Shown: piece after piece, positions 52,978 to 62,261 of the stretch
Numbering within the stretch: the stretch's first letter is position 1
Layout: the number at the start of each line of letters is the position of its first letter
Assembly: GCF_047302285.1 (NCBI RefSeq)
Contig: NZ_CP154845.1
Span: 2,232,001-2,296,000, forward strand
Direction of reading: 5' to 3'
Length of the DNA: 64,000 nt
Origin: Robertmurraya sp047302285
GTDB lineage: Bacteria > Bacillota > Bacilli > Bacillales > Cytobacillaceae
Made by a program: the position numbers and the translations under genes
The notes under the pieces: model-generated
Databases searched by the model: none
The model's input: only the letters and a program-made list of their open reading frames with translations
What the model was told of the DNA's origin: nothing

Positions 52978-53001
52978 GAATGGTCCTAATGCCGACCATT
53001 C
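52978..53001. repeat. 8-bp hairpin upstream of ykuK
   Basis: GAATGGTC (52978-52985) pairs with GACCATTC (52994-53001), in the 300-base gap between ykuK and the Suv3-like gene. No T tract follows, so it is not an obvious terminator; it could be an operator or leader stem. The rest of the gap holds no gene. Confidence 0.45.
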
Positions 53002-53233
53002 CGATTTATACGTAGCACAATACCACGGATGGAATAAGAAAGCCCTTTTCTCTGTTGTTTTTTGCTTGTCAGTATAAATAAGGGTTATCTAATTGATTTT
53101 ATGATTAATCGCTACAATGTTTGAGAAAAGATCCTACATAAATAACTTGTTTCTATAAACTTATGCAAGAAAGCGTTAAATTTGTTTGTGTATTGTGGAA
53201 AGATATTGTTAAGTTCATTAAAGGAGAGAGTAA

Positions 53234-55789
53234 ATGTCACATTTAGAAGCGTTACATCCAGCGGCCATTGAACATACAAAGAGCAAGGTTTGGGAGGATG
53301 TATATCGCTACCTTGGAAGTAAGGAGCGGGTACCTTCCATTGAACAATTTCTTGTTGAGCGAAAGAATTATTTGGCTCAAATTTGGCTCAATGTATGGTT
53401 AAATAAAGCATCTAATCAGATCCCAAGAAGGGAGAAAATGGAGTGGCTAGAAAATTTAGGATACGAAGTCGAGGGAGTTGATCGGAAGTTCATCAATCAC
53501 TCTTTTCGCCAAGAGATCCGCGAATATCAACCTTTTGACGTATGGTCGTGGGTTCAAGAAAGATTTGATGATGTAGAGGAATGGAATGAAATTTATAAAA
53601 AAGCACGGGAACAATTCTTGGCTGAAGAAGAGAAAAAGTTAAGTCAGGAAGAACAAATGAAACTGTGGCAGAAAATAGACGCAATTGTTGATGAAAGTTT
53701 AACTGACAATTATCAACTTTTTTATTTACATACCCGTTATTACATTGCTACTAACCTTGTAAAAATCATTAGAACGCAATCGAAGTATGAAAAACTTGAA
53801 CTGTTCTCACTTGAAATTCCCCTTCGCAATATAGGTCATTTTCATGCAGGAGATTACTCCACATTAAATACTTTTCTAGAGGAATTAACCGGTGATCTCA
53901 AAAAAACGAGATACAAAGGGAGATATCTCTATCAATATGAGACGTATCATACTATTTTTGAACAATTTGTTCGTGAAAGTGTGTATGACAAAGTGCCTGC
54001 CTTCATCTTTGGAGAGATCGATGAGAAGTTTCTAAATGGAGCTAAAAGAAAGAGTGCAAAGTCGATAAAATTGGCGGAAATTGAAGAATTATTAAGTGAA
54101 GAATTACCTGAAATCACACTCGATTTTTTTAACTTAATAAAAGAAGAATATGTAGATGATCTACTAACTTTGGCTGCTGTGCCATTTGATCCTGACAGGC
54201 ATGAGCAAATCCTCATGGATGATTTGGCGCAGAGAGATAAAAGGAAGGAAGAAGAGTTAGCTGCATTAAGAAGAAAAGAAGAAGAAGAGGAGCGTAGGAT
54301 TGATGAAATTTTTGGACAAGAATATCTGCCACAACTAGGGAGTAATATTCGCTATGTGCTTCATATAGGTGACACGAATACTGGAAAAACGCATCATGCT
54401 TTAGAGCAGATGAAAAACGGCGCAAGCGGACTTTATTTAGCTCCTTTACGACTTTTAGCCTTAGAAGTATATGACAAATTAAATGCTGATGGAGTACCTT
54501 GTACATTAAAAACAGGTGAAGAAGAAAAACTAACAGTAGATGCAAAGCACTTTTCTTGTACGGTTGAAATGTTTCATGAGAGTGAATATTTTGATGTAGT
54601 CGTTATTGATGAAGCACAAATGATTGCTGATAAGGATCGAGGTTTTTCTTGGTATAAAGCGATCACGAAAGCAAATGCACGAGAGGTTCATATTGTTGGA
54701 AGCAAAAGCTTAAAAGAAATAGTTTGCGAGCTTCTAGGCAATGCAAATATAGAAATAAGAGAGTATAGTCGAGACATCCCATTACAGGTGGAGAAGCGCC
54801 TTTTCAGTCTTGAACATACGAAAAAAGGTGATGCATTAGTCTGTTTTTCACGAAAGCGAGTGCTTGAAACGGCATCAAGACTACAAAATTCTGGCTTTAC
54901 CGTTAGTGTCATTTACGGAAGCATGCCGCCAGAAACAAGAAAAAAAGAAATGCAACGCTTTATTGATGGTGAAACGAAAGTAATTGTCTCAACAGATGCA
55001 ATCGGAATGGGATTAAATTTACCGATTCGGCGTATCGTCTTTTTAGAATCGGAAAAGTTTGATGGTACGAAAAGAAGAAGGCTTACTTCTCAGGAGGTGA
55101 AGCAAATCGCAGGGAGAGCTGGGCGAAAAGGGTTATATGACGTAGGAAAGGTTGCGTTTAGCTCTGATATTAAAGTGATGAAGAATTTACTCAAAATGGA
55201 AGATCAGCCCGTAGCATCATTTGCAATTGCACCGACGGCATCTGTGTTTGAACGATTTCAAAAATATTATCGTGAGCTTGAAATATTTTTTGAACTCTGG
55301 GGAAAATTCGAAAGCCCACAAGGTACAGAAAAAGCAAGTCTTTCACAGGAAAGAGAGCTTTATCATGTCATTCGTGGAACTGAAGTGGAAGCCCGACTCT
55401 CCATGATGGATATGTATGGATTTTTACATTTGCCATTTTCAACAAAGGATCAAGGTTTAATTCACCAGTGGCGAGACACAATGTTTGCGATTATAGAAGG
55501 GGCAGAATTACCAGAACCAGTCATTAAAAAACGTAATTTAGAAGAACAGGAATTGTCGTATAAAGCAATCGGACTACATTTATTGTTTTTGTATCGTCTT
55601 GATAAAAGACTTGAAGCACATTATTGGGAAAAAGTACGGGAAGAGTTAAGTGATGCCGTTCATGAATCGATAAAAACTGAAGTAAAGAAAATGAAGAAGA
55701 AATGTAGAAGTTGTGGGAAGACTTTACCATGGGAGCATTCTTTTCCAATATGCGATTTTTGCCACGAGAGACGCTATGACCGTTGGTAG
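53234..55789 (+). CDS. Suv3-like DExH RNA/DNA helicase with C-terminal zinc ribbon
   Basis: An 851-residue helicase whose central part matches the Suv3 family. Motif I is DTNTGKTHHALEQM (Suv3 has GPTNSGKTYHA), followed by LAPLRLLALEVYDKLN, motif II VVIDEAQMI, SVIYGSMPPETRK, motif V STDAIGMGLNLPIRRI and motif VI QIAGRAGRKG. A unique, charged N-terminal 370 residues precede it. The C-terminus has CRSCGKTLPWEHSFPICDFC, a probable zinc ribbon. Suv3 is best known from the mitochondrial RNA degradosome. The Bacillus relative may act in RNA decay, but that is inference. AAAGGAGAG precedes the ATG. Confidence 0.88.
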   Translation: MSHLEALHPAAIEHTKSKVWEDVYRYLGSKERVPSIEQFLVERKNYLAQIWLNVWLNKASNQIPRREKMEWLENLGYEVEGVDRKFINHSFRQEIREYQPFDVWSWVQERFDDVEEWNEIYKKAREQFLAEEEKKLSQEEQMKLWQKIDAIVDESLTDNYQLFYLHTRYYIATNLVKIIRTQSKYEKLELFSLEIPLRNIGHFHAGDYSTLNTFLEELTGDLKKTRYKGRYLYQYETYHTIFEQFVRESVYDKVPAFIFGEIDEKFLNGAKRKSAKSIKLAEIEELLSEELPEITLDFFNLIKEEYVDDLLTLAAVPFDPDRHEQILMDDLAQRDKRKEEELAALRRKEEEEERRIDEIFGQEYLPQLGSNIRYVLHIGDTNTGKTHHALEQMKNGASGLYLAPLRLLALEVYDKLNADGVPCTLKTGEEEKLTVDAKHFSCTVEMFHESEYFDVVVIDEAQMIADKDRGFSWYKAITKANAREVHIVGSKSLKEIVCELLGNANIEIREYSRDIPLQVEKRLFSLEHTKKGDALVCFSRKRVLETASRLQNSGFTVSVIYGSMPPETRKKEMQRFIDGETKVIVSTDAIGMGLNLPIRRIVFLESEKFDGTKRRRLTSQEVKQIAGRAGRKGLYDVGKVAFSSDIKVMKNLLKMEDQPVASFAIAPTASVFERFQKYYRELEIFFELWGKFESPQGTEKASLSQERELYHVIRGTEVEARLSMMDMYGFLHLPFSTKDQGLIHQWRDTMFAIIEGAELPEPVIKKRNLEEQELSYKAIGLHLLFLYRLDKRLEAHYWEKVREELSDAVHESIKTEVKKMKKKCRSCGKTLPWEHSFPICDFCHERRYDRW

Positions 55790-55897
55790 AGGAAAAAATC
55801 TAGGGTAATTGCTTGAACAATTTACCTCTTTGTAAGAAAATAGGATTATTCGATTAATTTTGATGGAAGAATATAACTACATAAGAGGTGTTATTGT

Positions 55898-56764
55898 TTG
55901 GCAAAAGCGCATAAGAAAACAGGTTTAAAACGTCTTATTTTCCGCTATATTATGATCGTCATTGGAGCGGCATTTGCAGCAATCTCAATTGAGCTGTTTT
56001 TAGTACCAAATAAAATCATTGATGGCGGAGTCATTGGTGTTTCGTTGTTAACCAACTATTTAACAGGGATTAATTTTGGAATACTTATTCTCGTTATTAA
56101 CCTCCCATTTTTATATGCGGGGTATAAGTATATTGGAAAGAGCTTCTTTATTTCGTCTCTCGTCGGAATTATATCTCTTTCTATTTTCGAACAGTTACTC
56201 CATCATGTCGAGGCATTCACAACAGTCCCACTGCTCGCCACCGTATTTGGAGGTTTGCTCCTTGGTGCTGGGGTGGGAATTGTCGTTCGAGCTGGAGGAG
56301 CCCTTGATGGCACCGAAATATTAGGTATACTTCTTACGAAGAAACTCCCTTTTTCAGTTGGTGAGTTTGTCATGTTTGTCAATGTCTTTATTTTCGGTTG
56401 GGCAGGCTTTGTCCTTGGCTGGGAACAGGCAATGTATTCAATCCTAACCTATTATATTGCTTCAAAGGCGATTGATGGGGTTTCACAAGGGATTCTTAAT
56501 GAAACGAAAGCGGCAATCATTGTATCTGACGAATACGAAGAATTGTCAGAAACAATCGGTCAAAGGCTTGGTCGTGGTGTTACTAGACTGTATGGGAAAG
56601 GTGGCTATCATGATAAAGAAAAAGAGGTCATTTATGTTGTCGTAACCCGTTTGGAAGTTGCAAAGTTAAAGAGTATGATTTTTGACATCGACCCGAATGC
56701 ATTCATAACAATCATGGATACGCATGAAGCTCATGGCGGCAAATTTAAATCAGCTATACATTAA
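55898..56764 (+). CDS. YitT family membrane protein
   Basis: A 288-residue protein with about five or six membrane helices (IGVSLLTNYLTGINFGILIL; LLGAGVGIVVRAGGALDGTE) and a C-terminal DUF2179 domain (YEELSETIGQRLGRGVTRLY; VIYVVVTRLEVAKLKSMI). This is the YitT family, common in several copies in Bacillus, with no settled function. The start is TTG, seven bases after AGAGGTG. A strong terminator follows. Confidence 0.93.
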   Translation: MAKAHKKTGLKRLIFRYIMIVIGAAFAAISIELFLVPNKIIDGGVIGVSLLTNYLTGINFGILILVINLPFLYAGYKYIGKSFFISSLVGIISLSIFEQLLHHVEAFTTVPLLATVFGGLLLGAGVGIVVRAGGALDGTEILGILLTKKLPFSVGEFVMFVNVFIFGWAGFVLGWEQAMYSILTYYIASKAIDGVSQGILNETKAAIIVSDEYEELSETIGQRLGRGVTRLYGKGGYHDKEKEVIYVVVTRLEVAKLKSMIFDIDPNAFITIMDTHEAHGGKFKSAIH

Positions 56765-56771
56765 TACTAGG

Positions 56772-56804
56772 AAAACCTGTATCAAATTGGATACAGGTTT
56801 TTAT
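56772..56804 (+). terminator. terminator after the YitT gene
   Basis: A 12-bp stem (56772-56783 with 56790-56801) followed by TTATTATTTTT. Confidence 0.88.
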
Positions 56805-56854
56805 TATTTTTTCATCTCTGGGTAAATTACTAAGGAACAATTCGATTATGGGAT

Positions 56855-58291
56855 GTGAAGCCATTGAAAATCAAAATAGCCTTATTCATTTTCCTATTTA
56901 TTAGTCTCTTTCCGCATAGTCTGAATGCTGATACTTTGGAACAAGAACTTCAATCAATTATCAATAATGAACCTGCCTTAAAGGGGGCTATAGTTGGAAT
57001 GAGTATTCGCTCAGGGAAAACAGGGGAAATGCTGTATCAATTTAATGGTGATACTCGTTTAAGACCAGCCTCAAATATGAAGTTGTTTACGGCTGCTGCT
57101 GCCCTTTCAGTATTAGGTGAACATCATATCTTTAAAACAGAGGTGCGTACCGATGGTGTTATGCAAGGGAATACACTAAAGGGAAATGTATATTTAGTTG
57201 GGAAAGGTGACCCAACACTTAAGGCAGAGGACTTTCAAGCGCTGGCCTCACAATTGAAGGAAAAAGGAATTAGAAAAATAGAAGGAAATCTTATTGGCGA
57301 TGATACATGGTATGATGATGTGCGCTTGTCTCAAGATATGATTTGGACTGACGAGGACCATTATTATGGTGCTCAAATATCAGCATTAACGGCGACACCT
57401 AATGCAGATTTTGATACAGGGTCTGTCATAGTAGAAATTAAACCGGGCAAAAATATTGGCGATAAAGCACGGATTGAACTAAAGCCACAGAACGATTACG
57501 TCAAAATTATAAATCGCTTATCGACGGTTTCACCTGAAGGAAAAGCTTATTTTCACATGGAACGAGAGCATGGTAGTAATAATTTGATTTTAGAAGGGAT
57601 GCTTCCGATCGCTACACCTAGAAAAAAAGAATATATAGCCGTTTGGGAGCCAACCGGATATGCTCTTGACCTGTTTAAGCAAGGGTTAAAAACACAAGGA
57701 ATCACCTTTTATGGGAAAGTACAAAGAGGGCAATGCGATTCTGGGAAAATCATCGCTAGTCACTCATCTATCCCTTTATCAAAACTATTAGTACCATTTA
57801 TGAAGCTGAGTAATAATGTTCATGCTGAAGTCCTTATAAAGGAGATAGGAAAACAAAGATTTGGAAAAGGAAGTTGGCAAGAGGGAATAAAAGTACTTAA
57901 TGAAGAACTCAAGAAATTCGGGATTAATACGAAAACACTTATGATCCGTGATGGTTCTGGTATTTCTCAGATTGATCTTGTCACAACAAATGAGCTATCG
58001 AAACTTTTATATGTCATTCAAAACAAGCCATGGTTTTCAACTTACTACGAATCATTACCTGTTGCAGGGAAAAAATCAAAAATGATTGGTGGTACGTTGA
58101 GGAAGCGAATGGCTGAGTTACAGGTTCAGGCTAAAACTGGTACATTAACGACCGTTACTTCAATTTCAGGATACACGAAAACAGGAAGTGGTGAACCGCT
58201 TATTTTTTCGATCATCATGAACAATCTTTTAGACGAACATAAAGGAAAGCAAGTGGAGGATCAACTTATCAAAGTTATCGCAAATCAATAA
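56855..58291 (+). CDS. D-alanyl-D-alanine carboxypeptidase/endopeptidase, PBP4/DacC type
   Basis: An S13-family penicillin-binding protein of 478 residues that trims peptidoglycan peptides. A signal peptide (about residues 1-25) precedes the active-site SxxK (Ser73 in RPASNMKLFTA), SxN in MKLSNNVHAEVLI and KTG in VQAKTGTLTTV. The large insert after the first motif is typical of S13 enzymes. It resembles B. subtilis DacC, expressed in stationary phase. The start is GTG 56855 or TTG 56864; neither has a strong site. Confidence 0.92.
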   Translation: MKPLKIKIALFIFLFISLFPHSLNADTLEQELQSIINNEPALKGAIVGMSIRSGKTGEMLYQFNGDTRLRPASNMKLFTAAAALSVLGEHHIFKTEVRTDGVMQGNTLKGNVYLVGKGDPTLKAEDFQALASQLKEKGIRKIEGNLIGDDTWYDDVRLSQDMIWTDEDHYYGAQISALTATPNADFDTGSVIVEIKPGKNIGDKARIELKPQNDYVKIINRLSTVSPEGKAYFHMEREHGSNNLILEGMLPIATPRKKEYIAVWEPTGYALDLFKQGLKTQGITFYGKVQRGQCDSGKIIASHSSIPLSKLLVPFMKLSNNVHAEVLIKEIGKQRFGKGSWQEGIKVLNEELKKFGINTKTLMIRDGSGISQIDLVTTNELSKLLYVIQNKPWFSTYYESLPVAGKKSKMIGGTLRKRMAELQVQAKTGTLTTVTSISGYTKTGSGEPLIFSIIMNNLLDEHKGKQVEDQLIKVIANQ

Positions 58292-58363
58292 TGAATAGAA
58301 GTAGAGCTGTGAATTTGCAGCTCTATTTATTTTTCTCTTTTTGCTTTTTTTGTAGGTAATTTA

Positions 58364-58506
58364 TAAAAACTGAGAAAACGGTTTTTACCCTTATATCACG
58401 GTTATGGCTATACATGCAGTGTGCGACGACACTTTTCGCTCCCTAAATCAGGCAGTTTGTTTCTTATGGCTTTCCAAAAGCAATCATGTTTTTCAAAAAA
58501 GAACCT
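58364..58506 (+). repeat. dispersed intergenic repeat, copy 2
   Basis: About 143 bases homologous to 29638-29803 over most of their length, in the same orientation. The internal stem AGTGT/ACACT is fully paired here, where copy 1 has one G-T pair, so the change keeps the stem. It fills the gap between the dacC-like and hyi-like genes. Confidence 0.75.
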
Positions 58507-58573
58507 TTTAGAAAAAGGGATTCACTGACAAATGTAGAAATTAGAAAGAACAGAGTCGTAAGGAGGAACAAGA

Positions 58574-59362
58574 ATGCGTTTTTCTGTTAATTTATCAACC
58601 ATTTTCACTGAAGTTCCCTTTTTGGACCGTTTTAAGAAAGCAAAGGAAGCAAGGTTTCAATATGTCGAATGTCAATTTCCTTATGATTATGCAATAGAGG
58701 AAATTGAGGCAAAGTTAAGGGAAAACAAACTTTCGATGACATTAATTAATTGTCCAGCTGGGAACTGGGAAGCCGGCGACAGGGGCTTGGCGGTGGATAA
58801 AAAAAGAGAGGCTGAGTTTAAGACGGCAGTTGAACAGTCAATAGCATATGCAAAAAGGTTAAAGGTAGAACGTATACATTGTATGGCTGGAATTGTCCCT
58901 GAAGCTTGCCTTTATGAGGAAGCAAAAAAGACATATATAAAGAATATGGCTTATGCTGCTAAAAAGATGGCAGAGCATGGCCTTGTTCTTTTGATCGAGC
59001 CAATCAATGCTATCGATATGCCAGGTTATTTTCTCTCGTCCTTACAGGATACCCTTAACATAATCGATGAAATGAATTTACCAAATGTTAAGCTACAATA
59101 TGATTTTTACCATGTACAGAATATGCATGATGATTTGCTATCCAACTTTCAACAACATTTACATACAATTGGTCATGTGCAAATTGCAGATTGTCCGGGG
59201 AGACATGAACCGGGAACAGGTGAAATTCATTATGGGAACATTTTTCAACATATCCAATCAAGTGGCTATGCTGGATATGTAGGTTTAGAGTATTTTCCTA
59301 AAGCTAGAAGTGAGGATAGTTTTTCTTGGTTGGGATCATCGAGAGAAGGAGCAAGTCTATGA
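58574..59362 (+). CDS. hydroxypyruvate isomerase-like TIM-barrel protein
   Basis: A 262-residue xylose-isomerase-like TIM barrel of the Hyi/OtnI family. Metal-binding residues are seen in LLIEPINAID (Glu), LQYDFYHVQ (Asp, His), VQIADCPGRHEPGTGEI (His, Glu) and GLEYFPK (Glu). Members interconvert hydroxypyruvate and tartronate semialdehyde or act on 2-oxo-tetronates. The next gene overlaps by four bases and encodes a tartronate-semialdehyde-reductase-like enzyme, which supports a glyoxylate/glycerate or tetronate route. AAGGAGG precedes the ATG. Confidence 0.88.
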   Translation: MRFSVNLSTIFTEVPFLDRFKKAKEARFQYVECQFPYDYAIEEIEAKLRENKLSMTLINCPAGNWEAGDRGLAVDKKREAEFKTAVEQSIAYAKRLKVERIHCMAGIVPEACLYEEAKKTYIKNMAYAAKKMAEHGLVLLIEPINAIDMPGYFLSSLQDTLNIIDEMNLPNVKLQYDFYHVQNMHDDLLSNFQQHLHTIGHVQIADCPGRHEPGTGEIHYGNIFQHIQSSGYAGYVGLEYFPKARSEDSFSWLGSSREGASL

Positions 59363-60249
59363 AAATTGGATTTATTGGCTTAGGAGTTATGGGTTCGCGC
59401 ATTGCGATCAAGCTTTTGCAGGGTGGTTATGAAGTTACGGTGTATAATCGCACGGTAGAAAAGACAGTTCCTTTAGTGGCGATGGGAGCAGAAATGGCAG
59501 AGGATATTGCTAGCTTATCAAAAGACTGTGATATTATTTGTTGTTGTCTGTCAATGCCAAAAGATTGTGAGCGAGTATTTCTCGATCATGTGATCCCGAA
59601 TGCTAATAAGGGAGCTATTTGTATCGATTTTTCGACCGTGGGCATGAAAACAAGTCAGATGATTTATCAGGTTGCTCGCGAAAAAGGAATATCGTATCTT
59701 GATGCGCCAGTGAGTGGCGGGCCAGAAGGAGTTGAACAAGGGGCATTAACGATTATGGTTGGTGGTGATGCTGAATCCTTCGAAAAAGTGTTGCCATTGT
59801 TTAAACAGTTCGGAAAAACGATTGAATATTTAGGGAAATCAGGATCTGGAAGTGCGGCCAAACTGATTAATCAATACCTTGTCGCCGTTCACACTACCGC
59901 TGCATCAGAAGCAATGGTTGCTGGAGTATCTTTCGGGTTGGATGCTGAGCAGTTATATCAATTGTTAAGAGTAAGCTATGGCAATAGTCGTATGCTTGAG
60001 CGCCATATGGAGCAATACGTCCTTGAACGACAATTTCAGCCTGGTGGTGCCGTAAAATATGTTCATAAGGATGTAAAATTGGCAAATGAACTATTTTCCC
60101 AAACGGGGATCAAACATAAATTAGGGGATCATGCTGAGGATGTATTTTTTCATGCGATTGCTAAAGGGCTAGGGAATGAAGATATGTCTGCTGTTATCAA
60201 GCCATTGGAGAAACAGTGTGAGGTGGAAGTGAAACGTCAATCATCATGA
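59359..60249 (+). CDS. beta-hydroxyacid dehydrogenase, tartronate semialdehyde reductase-like
   Basis: A 296-residue NAD(P)-dependent enzyme. It has the Rossmann motif IGFIGLGVMGSRIA at the N-terminus, the substrate-binding DAPVSGGPEGVEQGALTIMV and the catalytic Lys in GSGSAAKLINQYLV. It belongs to the GarR/GlxR/HIBADH family. Because it is coupled by an ATGA overlap to a hydroxypyruvate-isomerase-like gene, tartronate semialdehyde or a 4-carbon analogue is the likely substrate. ATG 59359 has GAAGGAG upstream; the longer frame from 59326 lies within the preceding gene. Confidence 0.88.
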   Translation: MKIGFIGLGVMGSRIAIKLLQGGYEVTVYNRTVEKTVPLVAMGAEMAEDIASLSKDCDIICCCLSMPKDCERVFLDHVIPNANKGAICIDFSTVGMKTSQMIYQVAREKGISYLDAPVSGGPEGVEQGALTIMVGGDAESFEKVLPLFKQFGKTIEYLGKSGSGSAAKLINQYLVAVHTTAASEAMVAGVSFGLDAEQLYQLLRVSYGNSRMLERHMEQYVLERQFQPGGAVKYVHKDVKLANELFSQTGIKHKLGDHAEDVFFHAIAKGLGNEDMSAVIKPLEKQCEVEVKRQSS

Positions 60250-60705
60250 ATTAAAGAGGCTTTGACATAACTAGCTTTAAATTCACCTTTCTCTATTTTT
60301 GTATTAACGCAAGACCTTCGATTTTCCTCATACAAAAAAATCGAGTGAAACGCAAATTAGCCTTCAAGAATCCAACCGGTTTCCGTTTTGTCTAAATTTC
60401 TACTACAAGACCCTATTTTGATCCAACCATCTCTCACCCTTAAGCGGAATTTTTCCTGTTATCTCCTCAACGGACTCCCTTTTAGGGAAAATAACGGAAG
60501 ATTTTCCGCTTATGGAGGGAAAAATCGTTTATTTTGGTATTTTTTGAGGGAATAGCAGGAAATTTTCCTGTTATTTCGGCTTTTTTTCATGATGGTTGCT
60601 CCTTAAGCGGAATTTTTCCTGCTATTTTTTCATGCCGATACGCCAACTGTTTATACGAACCTTTATCCACAAGTCGAGGGGATTTATACACTCCAAACTA
60701 GAATC
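60250..60705. other. gene-free interval
   Basis: No open frame with a ribosome binding site was found in this stretch. It holds a four-unit GGAA/TTCC palindromic array (60439-60625) and one perfect DnaA box sequence TTATCCACA (60663-60671). Confidence 0.6.
60439..60625. repeat. array of four GGAA-TTCC palindromic units
   Basis: Units at 60439-60462, 60491-60513, 60551-60575 and 60602-60625 all carry GCGGAA or CAGGAA, a short A/T centre and TTTTCC, flanked by TTA/TAA. They repeat about every 50-60 bases. Units 1 and 4 are almost identical (CTTAAGCGGAATTTTTCCTG). Confidence 0.75.
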
Positions 60706-60732
60706 AAAAAGTCGTTATCATCGACTTTTTGA
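60706..60732. terminator. terminator of the CAP-domain gene
   Basis: AAAAAGTCG (60706-60714) pairs with CGACTTTTT (60722-60730), just beyond the CAP-domain gene stop on the minus strand. Confidence 0.85.
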
Positions 60733-60741
60733 CTCAACCTC

Positions 60742-61860
60742 TCATTTTGATTGTGAAAAATAGTTTTGCGTATAGTAGGGGTGAGACTCGGAGTTGAAAG
60801 CAACACCAACCCCTAAATGATCAAATTCTGCTTTTAAAATATTCTTACGATGTCCTTCCGAATTCATTAGTCCTTCATGGGCGAAAATGCTACTGAATTG
60901 CCCATAGGCCAGATTCTCACCAGCAACTGAAAAGGTAATTTGATCAGCGAGCATTCGGTCAAAGGGAGATTGTCCTTGGAGGTTTGTATGATCAAAATAA
61001 GCGTTCTCAGCCATATCGGCACTATGTTTTCTCGCTGTCTTGCGCACACGCTCATCCCATGTAAGTATTCCTAAACCATGTTGGACCCTCGTCGCATTGG
61101 TCAAATCAAACATTTGCCATTCGAATCCTTCTTTTAACGATTCACTACCTGATGCGTAAAAACTCTTTTTATCTCCCTCTATACCCTTATGAATGATTTG
61201 AAGCGAGGTCAAAGTGTTTCCTTCGTGAATATCATAAAAAATGGTTACATAACTATCATCTAACTGGAAGACGTCATAATCGGCATCGTCTTGAAGTTGA
61301 TAGTAGACAAAACCTTTTTGAATCCGAGTTAATGGGGTACCAAGTTGTGCGAGGACATGTTCCCTAGGTGTATCCAAATGTATATTTTTGGAGGATGCAA
61401 TTAAGTCCTGATTCGTGTAAAGACCAACCACTTGTTCGGTATTATTATACATCACTTGAACAAAATTTTGATAGTTTTGATGATAGGTAAACCAGTTATG
61501 TCCATATTCATTGCTAGAACTTCTTTGTGGTTCTCCAAGGATTGCTTCCACTTCTTCCTTTTGAGATCCAATTTGAACATTATGAATGGAGAAGGTCTGC
61601 TCAGATGGGACTGACAGTACTGGTTTTTCTACTTCCTGTTGTGGTTCGCCTTCAGGTGAGAGGTCTACTTGATCTTTAATACTTTCGAATAGTGACTGAA
61701 AGGTTGATATCATAGAAGCGGCTATATTCTGAAGTTCCCCACTTTCGAAAAAGGTTTTAAAATCCTCTTTAGCCTCAGTCTTTACACCTTCTTCCATATA
61801 AGAAGCTCCAATCACGATAAGAAAGACAACCAATATCATGAAAAGAAAACGTCTCATCAT
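60742..61860 (-). CDS. CAP-domain protein with CAP-associated N-terminal domain (YlbC-like)
   Basis: About 372 residues. An N-terminal membrane anchor (RRFLFMILVVFLIVIGASYM) is followed by a linker, a CAP-associated domain (about 95-235, IGSQKEEVEAILGEPQRSSS; GFVYYQLQDDADYDVFQLDD) and a C-terminal CAP/SCP domain (LTNATRVQHGLGILTWDERV; RKHSADMAENAYFDHTN; GENLAYGQ; GHRKNIL). This matches B. subtilis YlbC. The role is unknown; related CAP proteins occur in spores and walls. GGGAGGGG precedes two in-frame ATGs (61860, 61857). Confidence 0.9.
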   Translation of the reverse strand: MMRRFLFMILVVFLIVIGASYMEEGVKTEAKEDFKTFFESGELQNIAASMISTFQSLFESIKDQVDLSPEGEPQQEVEKPVLSVPSEQTFSIHNVQIGSQKEEVEAILGEPQRSSSNEYGHNWFTYHQNYQNFVQVMYNNTEQVVGLYTNQDLIASSKNIHLDTPREHVLAQLGTPLTRIQKGFVYYQLQDDADYDVFQLDDSYVTIFYDIHEGNTLTSLQIIHKGIEGDKKSFYASGSESLKEGFEWQMFDLTNATRVQHGLGILTWDERVRKTARKHSADMAENAYFDHTNLQGQSPFDRMLADQITFSVAGENLAYGQFSSIFAHEGLMNSEGHRKNILKAEFDHLGVGVAFNSESHPYYTQNYFSQSK

Positions 61861-62009
61861 AGCCCCTCCCTTCTGAATGTTAATATTAGTCAGTTTAGTC
61901 AAATTTTCATCATTTAAAAAGTGAAGATGATATTTCTATTTATAATTCGTCAATCTTAATTACTCGATAAACGACTCCTTTCATAGTATAGTAGAATTAT
62001 TCTAAATGA

Positions 62010-62113
62010 AAGGCTCTTTTCGCAATCAATGTTGCTTTGAGTTATAAGTTAATAAATAGATTGTAGGTTTATACTCTTATAAAGGTCAAATGGAAGCGAA
62101 AAGTGCTGTGCAT
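62010..62113 (-). repeat. dispersed intergenic repeat, degenerate copy 3
   Basis: On the minus strand this region begins like the repeats at 29638 and 58364 (GCGAAAAGTGC versus its complement there) and ends at GCGAAAAGAGCC. Both terminal blocks are kept with similar spacing, but the interior has diverged. It lies upstream of exoA. Confidence 0.45.
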
Positions 62114-62261
62114 AAATAATGTGTGAATGTGAAACCAGTCAGAGGTGTAAATGTCGGCCACTGGACATTTACAAAAAAAACAATCATTACGAAAACAACG
62201 TTATGGAAATAGAATGTTTCAATTTGAAATACATTAATAAAGTTAGCAAGGAGAACTAGAA

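Noticed and set aside
60663..60671. Single perfect DnaA box TTATCCACA as a replication origin or control site
   Set aside because: One isolated copy with no cluster or AT-rich unwinding element; chance is the simplest explanation.
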